A DNA stretch of 64,000 bases, from positions 24,608 through 88,607 of the forward strand of contig JAFRLY010000052.1 of assembly GCA_017431005.1 (NCBI GenBank). Reading direction: 5' to 3'. Under the pieces are notes generated by a model. The model saw only the letters and a list, made by a program, of their open reading frames with translations. It ran no database searches and was not told where the DNA came from. Shown in pieces: positions 50,516 through 59,482 of this stretch. Each line of letters begins with the position of its first letter. Positions within the stretch are counted from its first letter, which is position 1. The DNA is from Clostridia bacterium. GTDB lineage: Bacteria > Bacillota > Clostridia > Christensenellales > Aristaeellaceae. The translations under genes were made by a program, and so were the position numbers.

Positions 50516-50544
50516 TTGTCTTTTGGAAGAAAATTGTGTAAACT
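50516..50544 (+). promoter_or_regulatory. Promoter of the HAD-uxuA unit
   Basis: TTGTCT (50516-50521), 17-base spacer, TAAACT (50539-50544), about 45 bases before the ATG. Confidence 0.5.
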
Positions 50545-50591
50545 GGAAAATACAAATAACGCATATACCGCTTATACCAGGAGGGCTGACC

Positions 50592-51419
50592 ATGATTCCA
50601 TCCCGTTTCCTGATCTGTGTGGATTCCAGCGGAACCGCCTTTGACACCATGAACATCAAGCACGCGGAAGCCTTCATTCCCGCTGCGCTTGAAGTCTGGC
50701 CCATGACCGGCCGGGTGGCGGAGCGTTTCACCGCCATTGAGAAGGCCGTCAATCTTTTCTCCTCCATGCGCGGCATCAACCGTTATCCCGGACTGGTGGA
50801 GGTCTTCGACCTGCTGGCCGCCGGCTTCCCCGGCCATCCCGAGATTCCGGATATGACAGACCTCCGGGAGTTTCTGGTCACGGAGACGACCTATTCCTAT
50901 GACACCCTGAAAAAGTGGGTCAAAGCCCATCCCTCCGGGGATCTGGAAAAGGTGCTCGCCTGGTCCGAACGGGCGGATGCCCTGTTCGCCGAAGCGGCTA
51001 AGGGGCTCAAGCCCTATCCGCTGGTCCGTGAATCCCTGGAAATCGCCAGCCGGTCCGCGACCGTCGCGATTGTCGACGGCGGCACGCCGGAGGAGCTTTC
51101 CAGAGAATGGGAGGAAAGCGGCCGGGAGCCGTTTATCGATCTGATGCTGAGCCAGGCTGACGGCACCACGGCTGCCCAGCTGTACAAAGCCCGGCAGAAA
51201 TGCGGCGAGAAAGCCAGCGTGCTGATGATCGGCGATACGGAGAGCGACGGTGCGGCTGCCCACAAGGTCGGCGCCCTGTTCTATCCGATTCTGCCCGGGG
51301 ACGAGGTCGCCTCCTGGCAGCGCTTCCACGATGTGATTCTTCCCCTCTTCCTGGAAGGAAAGTATGACCGGGATACAGAGGAAAAATATTTCGGCCAGCT
51401 GAAAAAGCTGCTGAGCTGA
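50592..51419 (+). CDS. HAD-superfamily protein with altered motif I
   Basis: The 275-residue protein has the HAD fold. Motif I reads ICVDSSGTAFDTM, where the second Asp of the usual DxDGT is Ser. Motif IV is MIGDTESDGAAAHK, intact, and the motif III region follows the cap. A missing general acid/base Asp is seen in phosphonatase-like HADs (DxAGT) and in some non-phosphatase members, so a standard phosphatase function is doubtful. The ATG at 50592 has AGGAGGG about 7 bases upstream. It is co-transcribed with mannonate dehydratase 35 bases downstream, so it could act on a uronate-pathway intermediate, or its fold may serve another purpose. Confidence 0.8.
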   Translation: MIPSRFLICVDSSGTAFDTMNIKHAEAFIPAALEVWPMTGRVAERFTAIEKAVNLFSSMRGINRYPGLVEVFDLLAAGFPGHPEIPDMTDLREFLVTETTYSYDTLKKWVKAHPSGDLEKVLAWSERADALFAEAAKGLKPYPLVRESLEIASRSATVAIVDGGTPEELSREWEESGREPFIDLMLSQADGTTAAQLYKARQKCGEKASVLMIGDTESDGAAAHKVGALFYPILPGDEVASWQRFHDVILPLFLEGKYDRDTEEKYFGQLKKLLS

Positions 51420-51454
51420 CAACAGACTGATCAGAAAAAAAGGAGGACACCCCC

Positions 51455-52531
51455 ATGAAGATGACGTTCCGCTGGTACGGCAGTCAGATTGATCCGATTC
51501 CCCTGAAGTATGTCAAGCAGATTCCCGGTATGACCGGCCTGATGGGCCTGCTGGACAAGCCCGCCGGCGTTGACTGGCCGGAGGCTGAATTCGCAGCCCT
51601 GAAGAAGGAAGTCAATGACGCAGGTCTGGAGATTGAGGTTATTGAGTCCGTCAACGTCCATGAGGATATCAAGATGGGCCTTCCCAGCCGGGAGGAATAT
51701 ATCGCCAATTATATTTCCACCATCCGTATGCTGGCAAAGCACGGTGTGAAAGTCATCATTTACAATTTCATGCCGGTGTTTGACTGGCTGCGCACGGACC
51801 TGGCCCGGGTCATCCCGGAGGACGGCAGCAACAGTCTCTATTTTGACGAGAAGGATCTCGGCGAGATGGGCCCTCTGGAAATCGTCCGCAAGACAGCGGA
51901 AGACAGCAAGGGCTTTACGCTTCCCGGCTGGGAGCCGGAGCGTCTCGCTCTGCTGGAAACCACGCTGAAGCAGTATGAAAACATCGGCCCCGATGATCTG
52001 CGCAAAAACTTCAAATATTTCCTCGATGCCGTCATCCCCGTCTGTGAGGAAGTCGGCGTCCGTATGGCCTGCCATCCGGATGATCCGGCCTGGCCGATCT
52101 TCGGTCTGCCCCGCATCACCCACAGCCAGGAGGATTTCGACAAAATGGTGGCCCTGCATGACAGTCCCGCCAACACCCTGTGCCTGTGCACCGGCTCCCT
52201 GGGCAGCAATCCGGACAACGATATTCCGGCCATCATCCGCCATTTCGGTGAAATGAACCGCATCGGCGCCATGCACGTGCGCAACGTGAAATATCTCGGA
52301 CATCATCATTTCCGCGAAGCCGCGCATCTTTCCAGCACCGGCGATCTGGACCTGTATGAAATCATGAAGGCCATCTATGACACCTGCCCGGATACCTATA
52401 TCCGTCCGGACCACGGCCGCATGATCTGGGATGAACAGGGCCGTCCCGGCTACGGCCTGTATGACCGCGCTCTGGGCGCCGCCTATATCAACGGCCTCTG
52501 GGAAGCGATCGACAAGGATCGTAAAGGCTGA
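51455..52531 (+). CDS. uxuA: Mannonate dehydratase
   Basis: The 358-residue protein matches UxuA along its length: [23 protein letters not shown] at the start, [28 protein letters not shown], and the metal-binding residues in [18 protein letters not shown] (near 205) and HVRNVKYLG (near 275). It dehydrates D-mannonate to 2-keto-3-deoxygluconate with a divalent metal, in the Ashwell pathway for galacturonate/glucuronate. This fits the pectin-related genes in the window. Partners uxaB/uxuB and kdgK are not visible here. AAGGAGGAC precedes the ATG, and a terminator follows. Confidence 0.95.
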   Translation: MKMTFRWYGSQIDPIPLKYVKQIPGMTGLMGLLDKPAGVDWPEAEFAALKKEVNDAGLEIEVIESVNVHEDIKMGLPSREEYIANYISTIRMLAKHGVKVIIYNFMPVFDWLRTDLARVIPEDGSNSLYFDEKDLGEMGPLEIVRKTAEDSKGFTLPGWEPERLALLETTLKQYENIGPDDLRKNFKYFLDAVIPVCEEVGVRMACHPDDPAWPIFGLPRITHSQEDFDKMVALHDSPANTLCLCTGSLGSNPDNDIPAIIRHFGEMNRIGAMHVRNVKYLGHHHFREAAHLSSTGDLDLYEIMKAIYDTCPDTYIRPDHGRMIWDEQGRPGYGLYDRALGAAYINGLWEAIDKDRKG

Positions 52532-52555
52532 TCCCGGCAGATACAGTAAAAGCAG

Positions 52556-52592
52556 CGCCGCTGCCCGGTTCATACCGGACAGCGGCGTTTTT
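52556..52592 (+). terminator. Intrinsic terminator after uxuA
   Basis: CGCCGCTG/CAGCGGCG with an inner CCGG/CCGG part, then TTTTT. Confidence 0.85.
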
Positions 52593-52613
52593 GCGTGTTC
52601 TGTATTTTGTGAA

Positions 52614-53054
52614 TTAATGCCTGCGTTTGAGCACCTCGCTCATCACGATGCCGCGGACGACCTCATTGCCCGTCCAGCCGAAGCTCAGCCCGCCGGAGGG
52701 TTCCCCTGTGGCAGGTTCCGGTGACGGCATCATGTCCGCCATCTGCTCCTCATGGCAGGGATCCGTTCCCTCTCCGGTTACGGCGTTCAGGCTGCCCATG
52801 TACAGCGTATCATCCTCCGCGAAAGGCTGGCGGACCGGCTGATAGATCCGTTCCATATCCGCCGTTTCAAACACCCGGGCGGATTCCTCCGCGGATTTCG
52901 GCGCCTCCTGCCGGCTTTCCTGTGCCGCCTGCGGTTCAGCCGCCTTACTGAAGTTCACGGCTTTCCTGCCCTTTGCGTTTTTCTTCGCCAGGGATGCCGG
53001 ATATACGAGGCACAGATAGATGATGATGACGATAAACAGTCCAAAGAGTTCCAC
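52614..53054 (-). CDS. Small membrane-anchored hypothetical protein, floA operon
   Basis: The 146-residue protein of unknown family has one N-terminal membrane helix (LFGLFIVIIIYLCLVYPASL). A low-complexity region rich in Ala, Glu, Pro and Ser (about 25-120) follows, then a compact C-terminal tail FGWTGNEVVRGIVMSEVLKRRH that looks conserved in style. It starts with GTG, with AAAGGAG at about 6 bases. It lies 27 bases downstream of floA on the same strand and is the third gene after nfeD and floA. A role in membrane domain organisation with FloA is inferred from position only. Confidence 0.65.
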   Translation of the reverse strand: MELFGLFIVIIIYLCLVYPASLAKKNAKGRKAVNFSKAAEPQAAQESRQEAPKSAEESARVFETADMERIYQPVRQPFAEDDTLYMGSLNAVTGEGTDPCHEEQMADMMPSPEPATGEPSGGLSFGWTGNEVVRGIVMSEVLKRRH

Positions 53055-53081
53055 AGCGGTCTCCTTTCGTGTTTCGCGTGC

Positions 53082-54080
53082 TTACTTCTTCTGTGTGTTA
53101 TCCGGGCTTGTCTGCGGAGCGCTGGCCTTGGCGATGGATTCGCGCATTTCCGTATCCGCGATGGTATTCTTCATCTGATAGTAATCCAGCACACCCAGTT
53201 TCCCGTCACGCAGCGCGGTAGCCATAGCCTTCGGCACTTCTGCCTCCGCCTCGACGACCTTGGCGCGCATTTCCTGTACGGAAGCCTTCATTTCCTGCTC
53301 TCTGGCCACAGCCATGGCGCGGCGTTCCTCTGCCTTGGCCTGGGCGATCCGGCGGTCCGCCTCTGCCTGGTCCATCTGCAGCTGCGCGCCGACGTTCCGG
53401 CCGACGTCCACGTCGGCGATATCGATGGAAAGAATTTCGTAAGCCGTGCCTGCATCCAGGCCCTTGTCCAGCACCGTCCGGCTGATCAGGTCAGGGTTTT
53501 CCAGCACCTGCTTATGTGTTTCCGCGGAACCGACGGTTGTAACGATGCCTTCACCGACACGGGCAATAACCGTTTCTTCCCCGGCGCCGCCGACCAGGCG
53601 TTCAATGTTTGTCCGCACGGTCACCCGGGCTTTGGCCCGCAGTTCGATACCGTCCTTCGCAATGGCGGCGACAACCGGCGTTTCAATAACCTTCGGGGTA
53701 ACGCTCATCTGCACAGCCTGGAAAACATCGCGGCCTGCCAGGTCGATCGCGCAGGCTTTTTCAAAGGCCATGTCGATATTGGCCCGCTGCGCCGCGATCA
53801 GCGCGTTGATAACCCGGTCCACGTTACCGCCGGCCAGATAATGGGTTTCCAGCTGGCTGATCGTCAGGTTCAGACCTGCCTTATTGGCCTTGATCAGCGG
53901 GTAAACCAGCCGCTGAGGCTGGATTCTGCGGATCCGCATGCCCACCAGCGCGCTGATCGGAATATGTACGCCGCTTGCCAGGGCGGAGATCCACAGGCCC
54001 ATGGGTACAAAGTGAAGAAAGATTCCCAGAACCACGATAACCAGTACAATGATAATCGGAATAAGGATAGTGGATTCCAT
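53082..54080 (-). CDS. floA: Flotillin-like protein FloA
   Basis: The 332-residue protein matches bacterial FloA/YqfA. It has an N-terminal hydrophobic hairpin ([22 protein letters not shown]), an SPFH domain ([24 protein letters not shown], through [29 protein letters not shown]) and a C-terminal coiled coil rich in Ala/Glu/Arg ([21 protein letters not shown]). Flotillins scaffold membrane microdomains that affect fluidity and protein assembly. It is encoded 18 bases after nfeD, the conserved partner in Bacillus (YqeZ-YqfA). A small membrane protein gene follows in the operon. The ribosome binding site is AGGAGG about 9 bases before ATG. Confidence 0.96.
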   Translation of the reverse strand: MESTILIPIIIVLVIVVLGIFLHFVPMGLWISALASGVHIPISALVGMRIRRIQPQRLVYPLIKANKAGLNLTISQLETHYLAGGNVDRVINALIAAQRANIDMAFEKACAIDLAGRDVFQAVQMSVTPKVIETPVVAAIAKDGIELRAKARVTVRTNIERLVGGAGEETVIARVGEGIVTTVGSAETHKQVLENPDLISRTVLDKGLDAGTAYEILSIDIADVDVGRNVGAQLQMDQAEADRRIAQAKAEERRAMAVAREQEMKASVQEMRAKVVEAEAEVPKAMATALRDGKLGVLDYYQMKNTIADTEMRESIAKASAPQTSPDNTQKK

Positions 54081-54098
54081 TCTGCTTACCTCCTGTTT

Positions 54099-54587
54099 TT
54101 AATCGTTGACCGGCCTTACCAGAACATGGCCGTTTTCAAAACCCGTAACCACGATCCGGATGCCCTTGGCGATCCATTCGCCCTCGCTGGCCGCGTTCAG
54201 CCGCTGGCCGTCGATCTCGACGAATCCGCCTGGCCGCAGCGCGCTGGCCGCGACACCCTGGCAGCCCTTCCACCGGCTGGCATCCTGCGTTTCCTCCGTT
54301 GTTTCCTGCTCCCGCAGGATCAGCGGACTTTTGCTGATACGCCCCTTCATGGCGCTCCGGTAGGACATCCAGACCGCTGCTGCGATAATCGCCAGCACCA
54401 GAACCGTCATTCCCACAGCGAACGCCGTTCCGTGATGCAGCCAGGCGAAAACCACTCCGGTGATTTCCAGGATGATCCCGGCGGCGCCGGCCACCCCGAA
54501 GCCGGGGATGAAGGCCTCCAGGATCACCAGGGCCGCTCCGGCAACCAGGCACAGAATCATGATCACGTTTCCCGCCATTGGATCCAT
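54099..54587 (-). CDS. NfeD family membrane protein (FloA partner)
   Basis: The 162-residue protein has two to three membrane segments (IMILCLVAGAALVILEAFIPGFG, AGIILEITGVVFAWLHHG, FAVGMTVLVLAIIAAAVW). A C-terminal OB-fold domain (GCQGVAASALRPGGFVEIDGQRLNAASEGEWI) is typical of short NfeD1b proteins. These work with flotillins at the membrane. A GTG at 54596 is in frame, but AAGGAA directly abuts it; the ATG at 54587 has proper spacing. It heads the floA operon from a good promoter. Confidence 0.9.
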   Translation of the reverse strand: MDPMAGNVIMILCLVAGAALVILEAFIPGFGVAGAAGIILEITGVVFAWLHHGTAFAVGMTVLVLAIIAAAVWMSYRSAMKGRISKSPLILREQETTEETQDASRWKGCQGVAASALRPGGFVEIDGQRLNAASEGEWIAKGIRIVVTGFENGHVLVRPVND

Positions 54588-54736
54588 AGGATTCACTTCC
54601 TTTCATATCCTGTACGCACAGTATGCGGCATTCCGCCGGATATTTAAAGCGCGGTTTCCGCAGAATAATATGGATTATTTCTCTCACCTGAGCGGAATAA
54701 ACCTGCAAAGGATAATTGTACATATCTTTACCGCAG

Positions 54737-54765
54737 AGTATAGCAGATTTCTGCCTGTCTGGCAA
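54737..54765 (-). promoter_or_regulatory. Promoter of the nfeD-floA operon
   Basis: Minus strand TTGCCA (54765-54760), 17-base spacer, TATACT (54742-54737); leader of about 140 bases. Confidence 0.7.
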
Positions 54766-54795
54766 CCCGCGGACCGTTGTCCGCAAAAAGCGACC

Positions 54796-54824
54796 TTGCT
54801 TTTTCACGCATGCTGTTATAGAAT
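54796..54824 (+). promoter_or_regulatory. Promoter of degV
   Basis: TTGCTT (54796-54801), 17-base spacer, TAGAAT (54819-54824), about 44 bases before the ATG. Confidence 0.55.
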
Positions 54825-54867
54825 AGTTTTATTAAAGTGTCCGGATGTGACGTAAGGAGGTCCTTGC

Positions 54868-55740
54868 ATGCAGTACGTTCTGATGACAGACAGTGACAGT
54901 GATCTGCCCTTTCACCTGAAAGCGCAGTATGATATTCCCGTTGTTTCCATGCCCTATGCGCTCAACGGCAAGGAGTATTTTGATGATCTGGGCCAGACGC
55001 TGAATTATAAAAGCTATTATGACATGATGCGCGGGGGCGCTGTTCCCGTCACCTCCGCCCTGAACGAGGAAACCTATCTGGAGTATTTTGATCCCATTCT
55101 CCAGCAGCAGGATCTGCTGTTCATCGCCTTCTCCAGCAAGCTTTCCTCCACCATTCAGGCTGTATATGCGGCCCGGGAGGAACTCCTGAAAAAGTATCCG
55201 GAGCGGAAGTTCATCGTGGTGGATACACTGAGCATTTCCGGCCCCCAGTCTCTGCTGGTTCTGAAGGCGCATGAAATGTACCGCGCCGGCGCCCCGATTG
55301 AGGAAGTCGCGCAGTGGGTGGAGGACAACAAGCTCCGGGCTCAGGGTGTCTTCACCGTGGATGATCTGGTCTATCTGAAGCGCGGCGGCCGCATTTCCGC
55401 CGCGGCGGCAACCTTCGGCACCATGCTGGACCTGAAGCCCATTATCGTCGAGGCGAGGGACGGAAGCCTGCAGTCCACCGATAAGGTGCGCGGCCGCAAG
55501 AAGGCGCTTGCCTATCTGGCGGACCGGATGATGAACTTCGATCCGGACCCGGCGGAAAGCCCGATCATTATCCTGAACGCCGACGCGCAGGAGGATGCTG
55601 AGCGTGCCCGGGATATGGTTCTCCAGCGTCTGCCGGATGCCAATGTCCTCATTGAAAACGTCGGGCCGGTGATCGGCGCCCATTGCGGCCCCGGAACCGT
55701 TGCCATCTGTTTCCTGGGAAGGAAACCCCGCAACCCCTGA
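54868..55740 (+). CDS. DegV family fatty-acid-binding protein
   Basis: The 290-residue cytosolic DegV protein has DSDSDLPFHLKAQYDIPVVSMP at the N-terminus, the middle segment PVTSALNEETYLEYFDPIL, and TVDDLVYLKRGGRISAA in the C-terminal lobe, the fatty-acid-binding hallmarks. Family members (such as FakB) present fatty acids to the kinase FakA for entry into phospholipid synthesis; here no fakA is in the window. It is monocistronic with its own promoter and closes at a bidirectional terminator shared with pfp. Confidence 0.92.
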   Translation: MQYVLMTDSDSDLPFHLKAQYDIPVVSMPYALNGKEYFDDLGQTLNYKSYYDMMRGGAVPVTSALNEETYLEYFDPILQQQDLLFIAFSSKLSSTIQAVYAAREELLKKYPERKFIVVDTLSISGPQSLLVLKAHEMYRAGAPIEEVAQWVEDNKLRAQGVFTVDDLVYLKRGGRISAAAATFGTMLDLKPIIVEARDGSLQSTDKVRGRKKALAYLADRMMNFDPDPAESPIIILNADAQEDAERARDMVLQRLPDANVLIENVGPVIGAHCGPGTVAICFLGRKPRNP

Positions 55741-55754
55741 TTTTCCCATATGTA

Positions 55755-55782
55755 AAAAGCGGAGCCGGACGGCTCCGCTTTT
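55755..55782. terminator. Bidirectional intrinsic terminator
   Basis: GCGGAGCC/GGCTCCGC with a GGAC loop, A-run on one side and TTTT on the other, between the converging degV and pfp genes. Confidence 0.9.
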
Positions 55783-55802
55783 GATTTGCTCTTCCGGGTT
55801 TT

Positions 55803-57029
55803 TCAGACGCGCTCCTCCACGATGTGCTGGGTCAGGCCGTTGATGTAGATCGGGGTCAGCTCCGCCTGGATCAGCGGCCGGGCATAAGCCAGGAATTCCG
55901 GCAGCATATCTGTCCGGCTTTCATTGATCCATTCCAGCGGCACCTTCTTTTCATAGTTCGCCACCTGATCAATATCCACCAGCTCTGTCGTGCACTGATA
56001 GGGGTCGTTGGACAGCCGCTTCAGGGCGACCATCTTCGCGGTTTCTCCCTCGAAGGCAGCCTTGGCGGCGGCGCCGCCCACCTGGAAGGCTTCCGTGATA
56101 TCCGTCCGGCTGGCCAGGTGCGCGCCGCAGCGCTGCAGGATGGAAAGCTCCACGGCCCGGGTCTTGGTCGGCAGATTCCGCGCAACCAGATTGCTCAGAT
56201 AGCGGGCGGTTCCGGTCAGATTGATATGACCGAAGGCATCCTTCGAGCGGGCATCGTCGCTGAGTTCGCAGACAAAACGCCCGTCCGGCAGCTTGACGCC
56301 CTCCGATACGGCAATTACCACGCTGGACCGTTCCTTCTGCATCCGTTCCACCTTTTCCAGGAACCGGTCCGTGTGGAAGGGCAGCTCAGGCAGGCAGATC
56401 AGATCCACCCCTTCGCAGTCCTCGCCGCGGGACAGTGCTGCTGCCGCTGTCAGCCATCCGGCGTTCCGGCCCATGACCTCGACAATCGTCACATAATTCG
56501 TTCCGTAAACCGTGGCATCCCGGATGATTTCCTTCATGACAACGCCAATGTACTTGGCTGCGGAACCGTATCCCGGTGTATGGTCCGTCAGCATCAGGTC
56601 GTTGTCAATGGTCTTCGGCACGCCCATAAAGCGGATCTCGCTTCCGACCTGTTTTCCGTACCGGGCCAGCTTGTTGATCGTATCCATGCTGTCGTTCCCG
56701 CCGATATAGAAAAACCAGCGGATATCCAGCTTTTTCAGAATCAGGAACAGCTTCTCGTAGGTGGCCGGATCATCCTCCGGAGCCGGCAGCTTGTATCTGC
56801 AGCTGCCCAGGAAAGAGGAAGGTGTCCTTTTCAGCAGCTCGATATCCAGGAAGGAAGCCAGCCGCACCGACAGGTCGCATACCTTTTCCTCCAGCAATCC
56901 CTGAATGCCGTGCAGCATGCCGTAAACATGCTCAGCCCCGCGCATCTGGCAGGCCTGGAAAACGCCCGCCAGGCTGGAATTGATCACCGATGTGGGTCCG
57001 CCGCTTTGGCCGACAATCGCGTTTGCCAT
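55803..57029 (-). CDS. pfp: 6-phosphofructokinase, pyrophosphate-type
   Basis: The 408-residue phosphofructokinase has GQSGGPTSVINSSLAG at the N-terminus, the substrate-site IGGNDSMDTINKLA (near 105) and GVPKTIDNDLMLTDHTPGYG (near 135). Lys in PKTIDND and the GGND form in place of ATP-type GGDG and PGTIDND are the signature of PPi-dependent enzymes. It catalyses reversible phosphorylation of fructose-6-phosphate in glycolysis, saving ATP, as in many gut Clostridia. It is alone on its strand with a good promoter, and converges on degV. Confidence 0.92.
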   Translation of the reverse strand: MANAIVGQSGGPTSVINSSLAGVFQACQMRGAEHVYGMLHGIQGLLEEKVCDLSVRLASFLDIELLKRTPSSFLGSCRYKLPAPEDDPATYEKLFLILKKLDIRWFFYIGGNDSMDTINKLARYGKQVGSEIRFMGVPKTIDNDLMLTDHTPGYGSAAKYIGVVMKEIIRDATVYGTNYVTIVEVMGRNAGWLTAAAALSRGEDCEGVDLICLPELPFHTDRFLEKVERMQKERSSVVIAVSEGVKLPDGRFVCELSDDARSKDAFGHINLTGTARYLSNLVARNLPTKTRAVELSILQRCGAHLASRTDITEAFQVGGAAAKAAFEGETAKMVALKRLSNDPYQCTTELVDIDQVANYEKKVPLEWINESRTDMLPEFLAYARPLIQAELTPIYINGLTQHIVEERV

Positions 57030-57068
57030 AGTTTCTCTTCCTCTCTTGTTTTCTCAGAATCCATATGT

Positions 57069-57097
57069 ATTATACTATAAGTATGTCCGGAATCCAA
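57069..57097 (-). promoter_or_regulatory. Promoter of pfp
   Basis: Minus strand TTGGAT (57097-57092), 17-base spacer, TATAAT (57074-57069), about 40 bases before the ATG. Confidence 0.75.
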
Positions 57098-57111
57098 TGT
57101 ACAATTTGGGT

Positions 57112-57140
57112 TTGCCGGTCTTTCCGCTCTGTGGTATGAT
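57112..57140 (+). promoter_or_regulatory. Promoter of the DUF3842-ABC operon
   Basis: TTGCCG (57112-57117), 17-base spacer, TATGAT (57135-57140), divergent from the pfp promoter. Confidence 0.7.
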
Positions 57141-57224
57141 GCTCTTGCGCGGACCCCTGCCGGTCTTTCCGTGCAGGCGGTCCCTGAAATACACCGGATT
57201 GCGTCCGGAAGGAGATATTTCCGA

Positions 57225-57644
57225 ATGAATATTCTGATTATTGACGGCCAGGGCGGCCGCCTGGGGCGTTCCCTGCTGGAAAGCATCCGCAGGTCCTGTC
57301 CTGATGCCGAACTCACCGCTGTGGGCACCAACAGCCTTGCCACCCAGAATATGCTGTCCTCCGGCTGCGCGGATCATCTGGCCACCGGTGAAAATGCTGT
57401 CGTTGTCGCCTGCAGAACAGCCGATATCATTGTCGGTCCCTTCGGCATCGCCACGGCCGACGCCCTGCTGGGGGAAATTTCTCCCCTCATGGCCAATGCT
57501 GTCGCCTCCAGTCCCGCTTACCGGGTTCTGGTTCCCATGAATCTGTGCAATACCTATATCGCCGGTGTGACGCGGGGATCCGCCGCCATCCTGGAGGACG
57601 CTGTGGCGCATGTGTGTCAGCTGGCGGCCGGAGAGAAAAGCTGA
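57225..57644 (+). CDS. DUF3842 family protein
   Basis: The 139-residue protein belongs to DUF3842, a Clostridia family of unknown function. It starts NILIIDGQGGRLGRSLLESI, a Rossmann-like first strand and glycine loop that suggest nucleotide or cofactor binding. It also has VGTNSLATQNMLSSGCADH and the C-terminal MNLCNTYIAGVTRGSAAILE. No catalytic residue set is obvious. It is first of three genes and is followed after 14 bases by an FecCD permease and its ATPase, which suggests involvement in the same transport process. AAGGAGA is the ribosome binding site; an upstream frame from 57171 is not favoured. Confidence 0.85.
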   Translation: MNILIIDGQGGRLGRSLLESIRRSCPDAELTAVGTNSLATQNMLSSGCADHLATGENAVVVACRTADIIVGPFGIATADALLGEISPLMANAVASSPAYRVLVPMNLCNTYIAGVTRGSAAILEDAVAHVCQLAAGEKS

Positions 57645-57658
57645 GTGAGGCGTTCAAA

Positions 57659-58702
57659 ATGAAAGGTTCGCGACAGACCTGGCAGGAGCGGTTCTCCCCG
57701 ATGACCTATGTCATCCTCGCCGCTGTTCTCCTCCTGACCATGCTGCTCTGCGTCTGCATGGGCAGCGTGCGGATTCCGCTGCGTGAAACCGCCGCGGTGA
57801 TCCGGGATGCGGTTCTGGGCCGTTCTCTTCCCGAGAGCACCTTCCGGAATATTATTCTGAACATCCGGCTTCCCCGTGTGCTGTGCATCTCGCTTGTCGG
57901 GGCGGCGCTTTCCCTTTGCGGCGCCGCCATGCAGGGGCTTCTTCGGAATCCTCTGGCGGACGGGTCCACCATGGGGGTTTCCTCCGGCGCCGCGCTCGGG
58001 GCTGCCATAGCCATGGCTGCCGGCTTCTCGCTGCCCGGCTCCGCTTTCGGAGGCGTGACCGTCATGGCCATGCTCTTCGCTTTCGGTTCCCTGATGCTGA
58101 TTCTTTCCCTGGCCTACGCGCTGGACCGGTCCCTCAGCACCGGCAGCATTATCCTGATCGGCGTCGTCTTTACGATGTTCATCTCAAGCGTCATCTCCCT
58201 GGTGGTCACCTTCTCCAGCGATCACACCCGCTCCCTGAATTTCTGGACCCTGGGTTCATTTTCGGGAACCGGGTATCATCACGCCCGCCTCCTGGCGGCT
58301 GCCCTGCTGATCTGCGGCTGCATTCTCATGCATTACCGCCGGGAGCTGAACGCCTTTGCCGTCGGAGAGGATAACGCCCGGCATATCGGGGTGCCTGTGC
58401 GCAGGGTCAAACTGGTGATTTTGATCACGGTATCCGCTCTCATCGGAGTCTGCGTGTCCGTTTCCGGAACGGTCAGCTTTGTCGGACTCATTATGCCGCA
58501 CATTGCCCGCATGCTGGTCGGTCCCAATCACAGCAGGCTGCTTCCCGCTTCGCTTTTTTCCGGAGCCATCTTCCTGCTGCTGGCAGATCTTGCCGCGCGT
58601 ACGGTACTCAGTCCCATTGAGCTGTCGATCGGTGTCGTCACCTCCCTGATCGGGGCCGCGGCTTTTATCGTGATCTTTTATCATACCAGAAAGGCAGGGT
58701 AA
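57659..58702 (+). CDS. FecCD/BtuC-family ABC permease
   Basis: The 347-residue permease has about ten membrane segments: MTYVILAAVLLLTMLLCVCMG first, the family motif RLPRVLCISLVGAALSLCGAAMQGLLRNPLADGS-type stretch (near 75-105, RLPR then GAAMQGLLRNPLADP-like), and GLIMPHIARMLVGPNH (near 280). It imports iron-siderophore, haem or cobalamin-type ligands as a homodimer. The start at 57659 has GTGAGG 9 bases upstream. It is followed 5 bases later by the cognate ATPase. No binding-protein gene is present in the operon or elsewhere in this window, so ligand capture must rely on a distant gene. Confidence 0.9.
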   Translation: MKGSRQTWQERFSPMTYVILAAVLLLTMLLCVCMGSVRIPLRETAAVIRDAVLGRSLPESTFRNIILNIRLPRVLCISLVGAALSLCGAAMQGLLRNPLADGSTMGVSSGAALGAAIAMAAGFSLPGSAFGGVTVMAMLFAFGSLMLILSLAYALDRSLSTGSIILIGVVFTMFISSVISLVVTFSSDHTRSLNFWTLGSFSGTGYHHARLLAAALLICGCILMHYRRELNAFAVGEDNARHIGVPVRRVKLVILITVSALIGVCVSVSGTVSFVGLIMPHIARMLVGPNHSRLLPASLFSGAIFLLLADLAARTVLSPIELSIGVVTSLIGAAAFIVIFYHTRKAG

Positions 58703-58707
58703 GCGTT

Positions 58708-59472
58708 ATGCTGAGCGGAAAACAGATCACCGTCCGGTACGGCTCCCGCCCTGTGGTCAATGACCTGTCCTTTTCCCTGGAGCCGGGGCAGTGGATGATG
58801 CTGGCAGGTCCCAACGGGGCAGGCAAAACCACGCTGATCGAAGCCGTCACGCAGGGAGTTCCCTACAGCGGAACCTTCACCTGGAAAGGCCGGGATATGA
58901 GAGCCATCCGTCCCGGGGAAATCGCCCGCAGCATTGCCGTCCTTTCCCAGCAGAACACCATGAATTATGCTTACTCGGTGGAGGAGGTTGTGGGGCTCGG
59001 GCGCTATGCCCATCAGCGGGGACTGCTGGGCTCCGGGGACACGGAAGGCAGAAAGCTGGTGGAGCAGGCGCTTGCCGTCACCGGCCTGACCGAGCTTCGC
59101 CGGGCCAGTATGCTCACCCTTTCCGGCGGGGAAACCCAGCGTGTTTTCCTGGCTCAGGTATTTGCCCAGAATCCCAGCCTGCTGATTCTGGATGAACCGG
59201 CCAATCATCTGGATCTGCAGTACCAGCAATCCATTTTTGATACCATCCGCCGCTGGCTTCAGCAGCCCGGCCGGGCGGTGCTGTCCGTGGTCCACGATCT
59301 CAGTCTGGCCCGGCGCTACGGAACGCACGCCCTGCTGATGAAGGACGGCCGTGCCGTCTCGCAGGGGGAAATCAGCCATGTACTGAACCGTGAGGACCTG
59401 CGCCGGGTTTACGATCTGGATGTATACGCCTGGATGCGTGAATCCGCCGCGTTCTGGACCGATCCTGAATAA
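58708..59472 (+). CDS. FecE/BtuD-family ABC transporter ATP-binding protein
   Basis: The 254-residue ATPase has Walker A GPNGAGKTT near residue 37, the Q-loop region AVLSQQNTMNYAY, signature LSGGETQRVFLAQ near 140, Walker B LLILDEPANHLD near 160, and the H-loop in SVVHDLSLA. It is the type that drives FecCD permeases for metal chelates. It ends the three-gene operon at a long perfect terminator hairpin. Its pairing with DUF3842 and the lack of a binding protein leave the substrate open (iron chelate, cobalamin or other). Confidence 0.9.
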   Translation: MLSGKQITVRYGSRPVVNDLSFSLEPGQWMMLAGPNGAGKTTLIEAVTQGVPYSGTFTWKGRDMRAIRPGEIARSIAVLSQQNTMNYAYSVEEVVGLGRYAHQRGLLGSGDTEGRKLVEQALAVTGLTELRRASMLTLSGGETQRVFLAQVFAQNPSLLILDEPANHLDLQYQQSIFDTIRRWLQQPGRAVLSVVHDLSLARRYGTHALLMKDGRAVSQGEISHVLNREDLRRVYDLDVYAWMRESAAFWTDPE

Positions 59473-59482
59473 AGAGGAAACG

